Positions 12,773-25,302 of a stretch of 64,000 bases of DNA are shown piece by piece (the first letter of the stretch is position 1; every line of letters begins with the position of its first letter). Under the pieces are notes generated by a model, which ran no database searches, was not told where the DNA came from, and saw only the letters and a list, made by a program, of their open reading frames with translations. Both the position numbers and the translations under genes were made by a program. Location of the stretch: positions 25,792,001-25,856,000 of the forward strand of contig CM034546.1 in the NCBI GenBank assembly GCA_020055645.1. Reading direction: 5' to 3'. The DNA is from Tomocerus qinae (taxonomy: Eukaryota > Arthropoda > Collembola > Entomobryomorpha > Tomoceridae).

Positions 12773-14550
12773 TTTTATGAAGTAACAATAGTAGTCGTGC
12801 ATAGAAATACAATGTGCTTTTATTTTAACAATAACTTAATTGCAGTGCGTGACCACCTGCTTAGAAGTCGTTTCAGACAATTTCAGAGGCATTGTCATCA
12901 ATATTATTTATAAATGTTTATAAATTTCTTATTATATAAAATCATTATTTTTGGTAACTACTTACTGTCTGTCATAATTCCATTCTTGAACCTAGTTAGA
13001 GTTCGCGTTTATTGTAGTAGGAATGACAATAAAATACTTGTACAATTATGTTAACAGAATTTTAACGATGATGTTATTGAATTTGTATCGTTGTACCAGG
13101 TAAATTAGATATTTGATGGCCACATTTATAAAGAACTCTTGTAATTTTATACTATTGTATTACTCACCGTTTCGAAATCATAAGCGAAAATAAATCATGT
13201 ATTCTGAACAGTGGTTGACTAGCCACCGGCTAGTGGATAAAATGGTAGTGGATAAAATGGTTTTATCCAGGCTAAAATGACTTTTGGCCAGTGAATAAAA
13301 TGAAAACACAAGTAAATTTGACTATGGCCATTTTAGCCACTATCCATTTTATCCGGATAAAATGGCCTCCTGGCTGGCTAAAATGTAAAAAAACCGGTTA
13401 AAATAAAACACTGATTCTGAATGAAAATTTGCCCAAAAATAGTGTGACCAAGCAGAATTTAGCAATTCTTATACATATTGACAAAATAAGAGTTTTCCAG
13501 TCCTATTATTAGCATATAACAGTGGGAATATGCTCAGGCTCACAAGATAGTTTCCTAACCAGAAAAATATACATAAAATCTTGCATTATGTTGTATGATG
13601 TAATATAACAGGCGGGCTTAGACAGGCATTAGGAATGTAAACGCTAAACACGACCCCTCCCAATTGAAACTGCATATTGGACCCGATCGCATAGGACTAT
13701 TAATTGTTAACATATAGTCAGCCGTCGGTTAGCCACTTTCAAGTAAATAAGATTAGGTAATTGGTAGTGCATTAATAGGTCGGCGATTTCTAAGTTTTCC
13801 CTAACTCAGTCAATGTGTTTGAGAGTTATCGTGCTAATAAGCTGATAAAGAGACTGTAATCTCGCTTTCTTGGACTAGCCGAATGTCTTAATAGGACAGT
13901 TAGGGCAGAAGGAAACAATTTTGAAACTTTATACATATACATTTTCAAGAATGGTCTCAATGCCGAGGCTTGGACACTTTTACGAAATCAGAATTTATTT
14001 ATTTGACATACGATTGTATAGTAATTTTTTGAAATTTTTATATAGCAATAAATTATCCGTAAATCGTGTCAAAAAACAAGTAGACTAAGAATATTATTTC
14101 GAATGAGTACTTTAAATTTCAGTTTGAAAGTTTTTAAACTCTGATTTGGTTTTTTGCATAAAATATTTACTAATTTCCGGTTATGATTGTAATGGTGACA
14201 CTTTGGCTCCCAGGGTTCCAAATTCCTCGTCCATCAAATAAATAGTTAAGAAGGTCTAAGAATGTTGCAAAAGATGATGACACCTAATTGGCGAAAAAAA
14301 TATAGATTTCAGTTTTGTTTGGATTTAACAGCCAACTTTATTTATCTGCATCAGAGGCAATTAATATTTTGAACTGGACAAATTTTCAATTATCAAAATT
14401 ATTGCAAATATCTAAATGTTGTTATTTAATTGCTCTTCAAATTAGAATACTGGTGACTGTGGTGACCTTTCCACAATTACTAATGTGGATGAAATCGAAG
14501 TGCATATGGTCGAGCAGTTTTTCCATTACTAGGGTATGTAACTTCATAGA
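12773..14550. other. Intergenic between GR genes D and E, with one MITE
   Basis: No gene is seen. The part just upstream of gene D (about 12800-12900) resembles the part upstream of gene H (about 62450-62500; shared cttaattgcagt), consistent with D and H being paralogues with related 5' regions. A hAT-like MITE sits at 13209-13413. Confidence 0.45.
13209..13413. mobile_element. hAT-like MITE, 205 bp, 8-bp target duplication
   Basis: The element starts cagtggtt and ends aaacactg (inverted: cagtgttt) and is flanked by the exact 8-bp direct repeat attctgaa (13201-13208 and 13414-13421). The body is built from inverted arrays of a taaaatgg-type word. An 8-bp target duplication and CAGTG-type ends are typical of the hAT superfamily. 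It has no coding capacity. Confidence 0.8.
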
Positions 14551-17003
14551 TCACTGAGAAGGATATTTATTTTCAAGTTTTGAAGAATTTTGGTTCAATG
14601 ATGAACAGTCACAATTTTGGTTCCCTATTGCTGATGAATATGCGTCAAATTGCAGCAATACCAGTACGTATGTCAATAACACACTGCTGGCCTAGATGTA
14701 TTTTATTCAAGACAATTTTGTTATGTGAGTGCTTTAAAATTATATATAAAGGTTTTAATATTTTTAACGATTATTATTACCACTCCTATAAAGCCAAAAG
14801 TCACCGTAAAGAAATCGCCAACTCTAACTCCGAAATCAAATGATTTTGTCTGCATATACCATGAGATACTGTACAAATACTGACGTCTTTCAGGTGTTAT
14901 CATTCTTTCCACACGGACCATTTCCTCCGAGATTTTTTCAATAAACAACTTCTTGAATCTTCTCATCTGAAAATTATTATTCGTTATAATATATCATTAT
15001 TAAATTTTCAGAATTAGTTATAAAATAATAAAAATGGATGAAAAACTATTTTTAAAGCTTATAAATTAGAAATACATACGTTTGAATCGCATTTAGCAGC
15101 CCACCAAAACATGAAAATTAATTCTGCACACACGATTGCACACACAAGGCGCCTTCCTATTGAGTACTTGATGTTGAATGCATCAAATAAAAGTTGTGCA
15201 GTGTAAAAAAAGGCAATTAAGAATTCTGCCAAAAACATATTACCGAAAGTATCATTGACGGTTGCTACTAAAGATCTTGCCCGAATGAAAATATCGGGTG
15301 ATGTTTGAAATGTTGATTCATGTTGTTTGCATGAATTAATAATTTCGTAAATGATCAACACACCAGATATTGAAAACATATGCGCTACAAAAAATACAAC
15401 AAATGTCGACGAGAACATGATATTCATAGCTATGATCGGTGGTTGCATGTAAGGTTTATACATCTCGTCATACTGAGTAAAAAATTTCTTTATGAAATTG
15501 AAGATATATCTGGTATTAGCTGTTGTGTCGTAGAAAAATCCATTACTCAGTCTAGATTGACAAAGTAGAGCAAAGAGAATTAATTCATATCCGATCCACA
15601 CGTAAGTACATAATATTGCTGCCTTAGACGTTTTCAAAGGCTGTAATTAATAAATATATTAGATATAGACCAATATTATATTAAGAATAAAATAGAATTG
15701 GGTGCAGTGCCTTAGAATTGGTTCTCCTGTATTTTCCAGTATTTTCAACTTCCAATAGGTTAATTATCATCAATATATTTGTCTTTTCCATCCAAGAAAA
15801 GTGAGCGAATAATGCGATTTGTATATTGAATGATGACAAAGTTAGCATATCATAGAAGAGGGATGGCTGTTCCAATACATTTTCTTCAAATAACCGTGCA
15901 ACATACCAGATGTTTACAAACACATTATTTCCTTGGATCAGGATCCATACGATCTAAGGCAAAATGATATGAACGTTTACGCTAGATACAATTCTGAAAT
16001 AATAATATTTAACCATAGTATATTACTCGTCGAGTTTTGCAATTCCTATATAATTCAGTATAAAATATAATTTTCAATTTGGTAAATATTTTCTTAAGAT
16101 ATTTTATATAGAAGTTTGCGTAATTTTTTTATTTTAAAAATGTTTACTAAAAGTATACATTTTTTGAAGCTATAAATTTAAAATATTTTTTCAAAAATGT
16201 TAGATTTTTTAAAACCACAAATTTAAAAAGTTTTACAAAACATTTATATTTTTGAAATTCTTAAATACCGAGATACAAAATCGACTCTTGGTTGAGTTTG
16301 AAAAAAGTTTATGTAAATAAATTTCCGACGTCAGCTTATTATCAACTTATACATTTCTGCAATACTTACTCAATAAATGTTGACTAATTAGTTTTATTAG
16401 TAAAGATTGGTTCCTTTATACGTATATACGACTCATTTGATTAAACAAAATGGTTTACAGAAACTACCATTTAATTTAAAGTATTATATTTCTACAGTGT
16501 ACCAATTTAATTTAAAGACTGATTCATTTAAACTACCGGTTATTTAAAAATAATTCATTTTTAAATTCACATTTTGGTGGAACGATTTAAATCACTATTA
16601 AATTTCATATAATATTCTTGTAAAATGTCATTTTCAACCAAAAAACCATTTTGCAATGGAAATACTAAGATTATTGAAATACAAAATTGTCCAAAATCTT
16701 GTCCATTACATTGCAATTCGACTATTAATATTGAATGACTTACAGCAATTCTTAATCCGTGAGGCAAATATCATCAATTATTATAATTGTGAATATAAAT
16801 CAACCTACCTGTTGAAAAATATTTGTTTTAATACAATGTTGGCCGCTATCTTTACAATTTTCCACTCGGAATGGAAAACAAGCTAAATAGTACGAAACAT
16901 TGATCAACTTGATCAATAGTGTATAAGAATATCCTTGTAGTTGTTGGGCTATGGATAATTGGTCAGCAGAACCATTTCTTTTGAAAACGTTTTTAAATAA
17001 CAT
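14551..17003 (-). CDS. Gustatory receptor-like gene E, complete
   Basis: Five-exon GR-like receptor, about 441 residues. Exons: 16809-17003 (65 codons), 15711-15953 (81), 15080-15640 (187), 14781-14966 (62) and 14551-14691 (47 with stop), phase 0 throughout. Exon 1 starts MLFKNVFKRNG and has CFPFRVEN. Exon 4 ends RVGDFFTVTFGFIGV. Exon 5 reads LLTYVLVLLQFDAY, matching TYxxxxxQF. Two oddities: intron 1 is 855 bp and holds a fragment resembling the element at 43958-45311; and the only donor for intron 2 that fits the family's phase-0 boundary is GC (AAG|gcactg), so this would be a GC-AG intron. If that donor is not used, exon 2 would be misread. Closest relative in the window is gene C. Confidence 0.85.
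16073..16334. mobile_element. Fragment related to the 43958-45311 element, in GR intron
   Basis: The right end aaatttccgacgtcag (16319-16334) resembles the end aaaattccgacgtctg of the element at 43958-45311. The preceding ~250 bp shares its pattern, including gtaaatattttcttaagat and ttatatttttgaaat. No matching left end or target duplication was found, so this looks truncated. Confidence 0.5.
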
Positions 17004-18445
17004 TTTAATTACAAGTACTCTGAAAAATGGAAAATATATGTGACCTTAAATATAAAAAAAATATATGGTTCCCTTCTTAAACGGCACAAAGGTTAGAACA
17101 CTTGTTCGTAAAATCTCATGTATACATAACTCAAGTCACCAAAACAATTTTAATGCATGCCTTTTTTAAAAACATTTAGCTCCAATTCTACTTTTTAATG
17201 ATTAAATAATAATTGTAATCTTTTTTGATGGATAATTAAAACCTCAAGAAAACTTTAAAAGGACAAAATTGATGTTGGAAAATTGATAATACAGAGTTTA
17301 CCTTATACAGTAAATGACTGTCTTGAGCAATGGAAATACTAATTATTGCAACTGAAGGCTGTAATTAATTCAACAGTTCTCGGCTTTGACGAAGTTTATC
17401 GTCTCCAAAAAACGACTAGAGATATAATGATGTAATTATTCAGAATTTTAAATGAAGGATGTACCGCTAAACGGTTTCATTCCAGAGTATCCATTGAAAT
17501 TCATAATAGATTACGGAAAGTGTACAGGCATTTAAGCTAAACTCCCAATAAAATGCTAAACTTGCAGTATATACATATACTTAAAATTATAATGAGTGTA
17601 GTTACAACGCAATTTAATAATATTTAAGACCAATACTTTGGGAACTACTAGAAATGTGCAACAGTAGGTTAGTTGCTTATCCAGGTCGGCAATAATAATA
17701 GTCCACTTCTACAAATACCTTTTTTCATGCAATTACATTCACAAAAAGTTTTAAATGTTTGCCTTAACCATAATTGCAGTTTTGGAAAAATATAACGATG
17801 GCTCATTAGTCGAAATGCTGAAATGCAAGGTAACGTATGAGCAGTTAAATATACAAATTTGGTTACATTATGCAATCCCAAGAATTCATTATATACACCA
17901 CAATTGAAATTAATTGCGGATTTCGTAGAAACTCGCAAAATATTGAAACTTGGGACAAATATGCATGGTGAATACTTCATCAAATGGCAATATGCTGTGC
18001 ATTTTATTATTTGTTACAATTTAGTTATCCCTGTCTATCATTATATGCAATCCTATAATATTCATAATAGCAAAACCGGTTTGTCCTCTTATAGTTATGC
18101 ATGATAAAATATTGTGTTCCTCCTTTACTATTTATGATCATTTGATGATTCTGGAGTAGAATAACAATTATAAACCATTAACACAAGTGTCCAAAGTTGT
18201 ATGAGTGACTGAACTACATGTTTGCTTCCAAAAATCACATTACAAGTATAAGTAAAGTACCTATTTAAGGGAAATAGAGTTTCCAATTTACGGCTTGCTT
18301 TGCTGTGGGTTTTATGTTATAAAGTAACAGCTTGTGGATAGATTTTACAAAACTTTATATTTTGTATTTTAAGATTAAACCATACCAATTACATATTTAA
18401 TTCGGTTTTAACAAAGAGAAAAGTATATTTAACGAAATTTGAATG
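17004..18445. other. Intergenic between GR genes E and F
   Basis: No gene recognised. The open frames at 17669-17983 (minus) and 17859-18104 (plus) overlap each other and resemble no family. Positions about 18112-18290 are a diverged copy of about 22041-22210 (shared atttgatgattctgga, aatcacattacaag and aagggaaa), an older duplication trace. Confidence 0.45.
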
Positions 18446-20559
18446 TTAATAATTATTGTTGTGCAATGCATGAAATTGTAATAGCACCAGAATGTAGGTC
18501 AATAGTACGCTTCCCGCCTGCAAATCGAGAATAGGGAATTCACAGTATACAGTTATGCAATTGTGTAATAAAATATATTTGAGTTCTACATTAAAATATG
18601 TAAATTTAGTTCTAAAAAATATTCTATAATAAAATATTCTATATTTTGTTGATATTCTATAATTCAATAAATAAATATGTCAATCAAATTCTATAAAAAA
18701 ATATGTAAATCAAATTCCATAACAAAATATGTAATTCAAATTCTATAAATAAATATGTAAAACAAAACCTTTAAAAATGTTTAAACTGTACCTGCCCAAG
18801 AAGCCCAAAATTCACAGTGAAAAAGTCGCCAGCTGTTACACCGATGTCAAAATAAATTGTGTGTAGATACCAAGATACATAGTGCAAATGTTGACACCTT
18901 TCATGAACAGCATCAATGTATTCACGTTTATTGTTAGCAATGATTTCCATATTTATTTCCTCAACGTAGTAATTTCTGAACTTCCTAATCTATAAGCCAA
19001 TTCAAAATAAGTATTATCCATTTTTGCATAGTTACCTCATTAATTACAATATATTTAATATGAATAACATGTGTAAAAATGAAGAGAATTATACATTTGA
19101 TTCACATTTCGCTGCCAACCAAAATGTTCCTATTAAAGTTGCAATATAAGATGCGTAAATCATCCGTCTTTCGATTGTGTAGTTGACATCCATTACACGA
19201 AATATAATTTGGGCACCATAAAAGAAAGAAGCTAAGAAATCCGTTAAAAATAAAGTCTTAAAAGTTCCATTAACTGTAGTGACTATTGATTTAGCCCGAA
19301 AGAAATTAACCACCAGGTTGTCAACATTAAAAAAAGAATTAGGTTTACAGGTTTTAATAATTTCATAAATGGCTAATATTCCGCAAAATGGAAACATACT
19401 CCCTATAAAAGTAAATAAATAATCCAAAAACAAAATTGTGTTGACTATTATTATGGGGAAAGTCATTGATGCATTTTTATTTTCTTGCTCCTCAAGTTTA
19501 CTTCGCGATAGTATGGTATCAACAAAATCGTTATTAGCATCTTCATTGTAATATAGTTGAATCCCAGCACACAAAGTGTGCTAGAAAATGTTGAAATCAG
19601 TAAATTTCTAGCGACTGCGCATTGGCCCGAATTTCATAGACCCTTGATTGGACTCAGTACTGATAGTCTAGTCCTTGCTCATTAATTACAAAATATTACC
19701 CTTACTCATTAATTACAAAATATTACGGACATAGATACAAACATTTATTCAAGAATAATGAAAGAATCCCATACGCATGCCCCACTTTATCTTTATGTAG
19801 AGTAAAGATAGTCCCACACATAAGTCACTTTGACATAGCAGAATACACAGAGCTGCTTCTAATACCATCCACGTGTAAGCACAAGCAGAACGCTGGAAAT
19901 AAAATAATAATTTAAAAAATATCTATAAAATTTGGAAAACGAAATGAGTCGACACAAAAACGGAATTTCCTTACTAAAATGGTCTTGGAAATGAAAACTT
20001 AATAATTTCACGACATGCACTAAAAATTTATATTAAATAAATAGGGTTAACTTATTTACCTTCACAAAAGTCCCTGAATCACATTTTTCAAATATGTTGA
20101 GAATAATCATTATGCTATTCTTTCCCCTCCAACTAAAGCAGATGAAGTATAATATTTTCACAAATGCACAAACTTCAGTGAGTATATCGTAAAATTTTGA
20201 TGGATTTATAAGTAAATTGTCTCGGCAGGCTCTTCTTATATACAGAATGCATGATAACAAGGTCATTGTTTGTATCATTACACATAGTATCTGCAAAAGA
20301 CTAACACCTTTTATATTGTCAAATTAAAAATATATTAAAAATAATATTGATAAATATAAAAATAGCTTACTTTCTGTAAAACATTCTTTTTGATGACATA
20401 CTTATTTTCTGTATTGCAATATTCAACTCGAAAGGGGAAACAGCCTAAGTAGTAGGAAACATTGATTAACTTGATCAATAATATCGTAGAATACTCTTTT
20501 GGTTTCCTTGAAACGGCCAGTTTATCGTTATTTCTTTCGACAATGTATTTAATTAGCAT
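18446..20559 (-). CDS. Gustatory receptor-like gene F, exon 3 split by 237-bp insertion
   Basis: GR-like receptor, about 416 residues if the insertion is spliced. Exons: 20371-20559 (63 codons), 20060-20290 (77), 19818-19892 (25), 19095-19580 (162), 18792-18989 (66) and 18446-18517 (24 with stop). Exon 1 starts MLIKYIVERNN and has CFPFRVEY; exon 5 reads AGSVLLTYILVLLQFHAL, the TYxxxxxQF signature. In all paralogues exon 3 is one piece. Here it is interrupted after QSDLC by 19581-19817, which has in-frame stops if read through. A good acceptor (acattttctag) and a weak donor (gtggga) would remove it in phase 0. Flanking tgtgtggg and tgtgctggg look like an imperfect target duplication. Either this is a pseudogene or the insertion acts as an intron. 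Exon 4 ends NFGLLGQ with donor gtacag, unlike the usual FGFLGV. Confidence 0.75.
18660..18780. repeat. Imperfect ~26-bp tandem repeat in GR gene F intron
   Basis: Four near copies of a unit containing aaatatgtaaatcaaattct, with atatgt recurring at about 18675, 18701, 18727 and 18753. It lies in the last intron of GR gene F. Confidence 0.6.
19581..19817 (-). mobile_element. 237-bp insertion in GR exon, possible new intron
   Basis: Present only in gene F. On the coding strand its end reads tttactgatttcaacattt then ctag, a credible branch/pyrimidine/AG site. Its start is gtggga. It has an internal direct repeat (ctcattaattacaaaatatt, twice, about 19678-19730). No terminal inverted repeats were found. 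The duplicated TGTG(C)TGGG flank argues for insertion rather than an ancestral intron. Confidence 0.6.
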
Positions 20560-22353
20560 TTTTAAATTTTAAAAGATTCATTCAAAATATAACATAATAT
20601 TTTCTAATTAACTTCTAACATTGTACGTAATAATAAATACAAAGTAAGGATCCTAAGGGTTGATGGACGATTCAAAATGAACAAAATTTCATAATTTTGC
20701 AATTAAATGTTACAAGACCACTATTTAAATTATAAAAACGAACTTTATGGGTTGCATTTCGTTGCAATATTGAATGAGCATGCATGGTTGTATATATATT
20801 AGAAGACTTTTAGAAAATAATGTTCATTTGCCGTAGCCTTCAGATATTATTGACCCAGTTTAAAACTCATATTAGAAGGCCATTCAATGGACTACTCGTT
20901 ATGCTATTTATAAGATACTAGTGAACCCAGCTAAGGGGGCAAATCTAGCACTCAAGAGAAATTCAGCAGGCCACGCATCACAGCAATAAAAACAATTTCG
21001 AAATCATCCCATTAGGTTATTATGTTAACTTTGTAACTACAAAGTATATTTAAATCAATATACTTTTATTTTCTACAGTGGTAGGCAAAATTAGCTGCAG
21101 CCCCAAATTCCTGATAAAAAGGAATTTCCTACACGAAAACAATAACTGTAGATCAAACAGAAACAGTAGCATCAAACAGAGAACAATGAAAGACTCTATT
21201 TTCGAAAAAGCTCGCACAAAGTTACCAAAAAGCTCCCTTTGAAAATCAAAAAAATTCGATTCCCCGTGGAATTTTGGAAAAACATACAAAATCCATGAGT
21301 ACAACTGTACAACTTACGAATAAAATATTTTTAAAGAATAAATAGTGGTACCCAGTACGGTTATTTACTTTAATTCTACAAAAAGATGTCGATGTCGCAA
21401 CTGGCAGGAAGGAATCAAGAGGGTAGTAAAAAGTAAACCCGGCTCTACTAAATAATGTTGAATAAGTTTGTCGATGTAGCAGAACCAATTTGGATTAGAA
21501 GTTTTGAAATGCTATTTAATACGCACATTACTGTCATTACGAAATGACCTCTTTAGCTAATCATTTAATTTCCATTCGATCACCCCTCACATTCAACCTA
21601 TGTTTTCTATTATTATTTTGATGTTATAATAGTAATATGAAACAACTCATTTCGTTGGTTTAGAGGAATCGGGCTTGCGCATTTGGCTTTTTTGCTTTTA
21701 GGGAACATGCATATATTACGTTTGGAGTTGATGGGAGGAGGAGGTACTCAAAAGTGTTGCAGTCAGCACTAAGACGTTACACATGTGGGAGGGGGTTTTG
21801 CTTTACGTAATATATGCAGGTTCCCTAGGTTCTCCCTACCACACGTACATATATATATATATAGACAGGTAAATTTATCAAGTCTACGATTATATATAGA
21901 GATTGAAATTTTAAACAAGTGTGCATACTTCATACTTTTTTGATATCCAGCTATCTCTATATGAATTTACAGTTGAATTCCTTATTTTTAACAATAGTTT
22001 TGTGTTCCTAATTATGGTTGATTATATATTTTATAATGCTCTTTAACTCGTTTTACTATTTGATGATTCTGGAATGGAATAACAATCTATCAATAACAGA
22101 AGTATCCAAATTTGTGTGAGTGGCTTTACTTACTTTGCTTACAAACAATCACATTACAAGGAATAAATTACATATTTTTAAGGGAAAGAGTATTACAATT
22201 TATTTTACCAAGTCTTTTTTTGACAATCAACAATATATATTTACTGATCAACTATTATCAGGTGCTCTTTATCTATTTATATTAATTAACCCATATTATT
22301 AATTACTGTTACATAATTACCTCAAGTATATTATTTTGATACAATTTAACGTG

Positions 22354-22481
22354 GGCCCATATTTTTAATAAACATTCCCATTCTAATCTCCACTCTCGGA
22401 AATGTATGAAATGTATCGAGGTACCTTTCACTCTCGGAAAAGTGCGCAAAAGTGAGAGTCGAATCATTAAAAATATGGGCC
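22354..22481. mobile_element. Small MITE-like inverted-repeat element
   Basis: Perfect 16-bp terminal inverted repeats ggcccatatttttaat (22354-22369) and its complement (22466-22481) flank about 96 bp that contains a second pair of actctcgga / gtgagag words. No target duplication was fixed. Confidence 0.55.
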
Positions 22482-23007
22482 TTAATTTTAATTTATATAA
22501 GTTTTAATCAAGCATAATGTTGGGCTGATTAAAGCTGTGATTTCTGGTATTTACCAATTTTTGCGAAATTTGGAGGCTAGTTGACAACTCGTCTGTATTG
22601 GTAGTCCAAAATAACGATTATTTCAATTGGAGTTTATTTATTTAATCACACTATTCTGACATCTACTTCATGCTAAACATATGTAGTCATTATCTACACT
22701 TCCATTTCATTTATTTTCGCTAATATTTTTGTGGTTAAAAACTTTTCAATAAAAAAGTTTGTTTTCTGAATATGTGACAACTTTAAATTTATCTTGCTGG
22801 TAATTGCTTTTAATGGTATTTATTATGATAACATCGAAAATAGCAAGCACCCTAAATTCTAGCTTACTTTATTAGAATTAGTGAACGGATATCAAGCAAA
22901 TAATATAGGATATGGAATTTAATTAAATGAAATAAAGGCAAGGTAAACGTTTATATAATATTCATTAAATTATAACTATCATTTATTATTTAGAAGGATG
23001 ACGAATT

Positions 23008-24670
23008 CTAAACATTTATTGACATGAGTAATGTAATTGTGTTGTATACGACGAAAGCAAAAATATTTATTAATGTACTTCGTTTAATGAAAAAGTAGTT
23101 ATGTACTCCTACCTTTAAATGGAGCAAGGCTTTTAGTTCTCGTGCTTGTAATGGATTACAGATAGGACGCCAGGATTGTAAGAATGTCGTTGAATTTTCA
23201 AACACGAGAGATGCGACGTGGGTGACAGCACCAGTAGCAATTGTAATGATAACAGACATAGTTGGCATGAAAAGATAAAGGGTGCTGTCAATCAAGCCAT
23301 AAAGCTTAATGCTACAATAATTGACAATAAGAAGAGCTCCAATTACGACAGCCAAAATTAGAGATATTGATACTCCGAAGGTGTGGTTAGCCAGTTTGTT
23401 AATATACAATTGTTGTTTGTAGATCATCTTTGCCTTTTCGAATTCTCTCCTGATTCGTCTCTTTTCCATGTATGTCGATTTCCAAAAGTTTTCAATATGT
23501 TGTCTGCAAGGTGTGATAATTTGGAGCCATTCGAGAGTAGAAAACAGATAAAACATAACACAGTGTACATACAATAAAATAGCTAGCCCGATATGAATTC
23601 CGAATGGAAAAATTGTAGCAAACAAAACAAAACGTACTGCAAACATTCTTTTGTATGTTGGTATAATATATGAAATAATTAATGATAAAGGATCTAGTTC
23701 TATATATATTAACAAACCGATGGCTAATACCATCATTGAAACCATTATTGGAAGTGTCGTTGGTGCAGCAAGTGATGATAACTGAATCATTGTTGAGCGA
23801 GTTTTAATTGCATTTGTTCCTATAAAGAAATAATAGAAATCATTTAGTATATTCCATAGAAGTATATTATTAAGTTAAACGAAGGAATGTGCCGGTTCGA
23901 TTAGAAAGTATATGAATGTACAGCCTGTAAATTATGTAGCCAAAAATCTACATTTTTAGCAGATTGAAGGACATTTAACAATTTGCGGTAAGCTTGATTC
24001 AGATAATTGTGCCCACAATAATAATAGTGCTTTAAGAGAATTGGCCCTGGCACACTCGTCTTTACCTAACAGGTCATAACAATCATGCACCATAGATATC
24101 CTACGGAATATATATAAGTATTATAGTGTATATACCCTTTTTTATTCTCCAATAAAAATAAAAATGAAATTATGTCTGGTATGGTAATTAAGAGTACGAG
24201 CTCCCATTTACAGATAATACAAACAGTAATGTAAAATTAGTCGAAATAATATTAGCACTGATGAGATTAATATACAGGTACATTATGTAAAATTAGTTAA
24301 ATTTATTACGTGTGAGGATCGAGTTGCTTTGACATAGGCAATTAAAGGTTTGTATTGCATGTTGTCGATAACAAATAAAAGGAAGAGAAAAAGCGTCACC
24401 AGCAGCAATACCAATGATAAAGTAAATTACAAACATAATTTGAGACGCTGTAAGGTATGGCTCTTTGTAAATTTGTTCCAGAAGCAATCCCACGAAAAAC
24501 AGACCGAATAAATTTAATACAAGTCCAGCGTACAAGCTAAAACGATCACCTTTGTTTTTTCCTGCTGACACTTTCCAATTTTTTGGGTCAAAAGTAATAG
24601 GACTAAAATTAAAAAATTTGCAAACGTTGAAAAAGCGTTTTAATTCTTGTCGAATATCCTTTGTACTCAT
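23008..24670 (-). CDS. GR-like chemoreceptor of a second subfamily, two exons
   Basis: Predicted 390-residue multi-pass chemoreceptor. Exons 24310-24670 (361 nt, from MSTKDIRQEL) and 23008-23819 (812 nt), joined by a 490-bp phase-1 intron (donor gtaata, acceptor tttatag). Start: an in-frame Met nine codons upstream (24697) also exists, and I prefer MSTKD without strong proof. Several hydrophobic segments are visible (LVLNLFGLFFVGLLL, LILAVVIGALLIVNY, FAFVVYNTITLLMSI). The C-terminal layout HLKVGVHNYFFIKRSTL followed by VYNTITLLM matches the GR tail but lacks a true TYxxxxxQF, and there is no separate last exon. AATAAA follows the TAG stop within about 30 bp. A copy of exon 2 lies at 48012-48823 with 13 amino-acid differences over the 260 residues from MIQLSS. 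The GR-superfamily call is inference from architecture. Confidence 0.75.
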
Positions 24671-24950
24671 TGTGCTGCAGTAAATGATGGTAATCAATTT
24701 TTTATTTGATTTTTGTGCAACAAAACCTAGTTTATTCCTTTGAATCTTGTAGCCGAATAGAGTTGGGGATGGAAGTTAAAGAAAGAATGTGTATTGGATA
24801 TGGAATGGAAATATAAGACTGTTTAGTCAAATCACAGCACTGCTACCACTATAGCTACGATATTGAACTAGAAACAGTATTCGTTCTACGGACGGGGTCG
24901 TAAGTAGTTACTTAAATTTGAACACTGTGTGTTAACTTAACACAATAAAC

Positions 24951-24987
24951 TTAACGTGTATGTGTTAAATTAACACATACACGTTAA
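24951..24987. repeat. Perfect 18-bp palindrome with 1-nt centre
   Basis: ttaacgtgtatgtgttaa at 24951-24968, then a single a, then its exact reverse complement at 24970-24987. It lies about 280 bp upstream of the two-exon receptor, in a part absent from the duplicate copy. Confidence 0.85.
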
Positions 24988-25302
24988 TTTTAAAACGATG
25001 AATAAATTAAAGCTTGCTAAATACCATAATCTAAAATTCCTTGTCGTAAAACCGCTGTATCCTTCCATTTGCATTTGTGCGGTTTTTGGTCCGACTTATG
25101 CCTCAGCTGTGAATCAGTTAATTTTGGCTATTGGTAATTATTAATTATGTATGTATCTCATTAATACAAACCAAGCGCACATTGACTTGCTGGTCAGACG
25201 AAACTCCAATTTTATTTGGAAACCAAAAATAAGAAAATTTCGTAACAAACTTTTTGTCGAAATCTTAGCAGTTATAAACGTACCAGACACTAGGTTAATA
25301 GT

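Noticed and set aside
15380-15568. Plus-strand ORF
   Set aside because: Antisense shadow of GR gene E exon 3.
17669-18104. Overlapping ORFs on opposite strands
   Set aside because: Neither shows family motifs; typical of chance frames in this AT-rich DNA.
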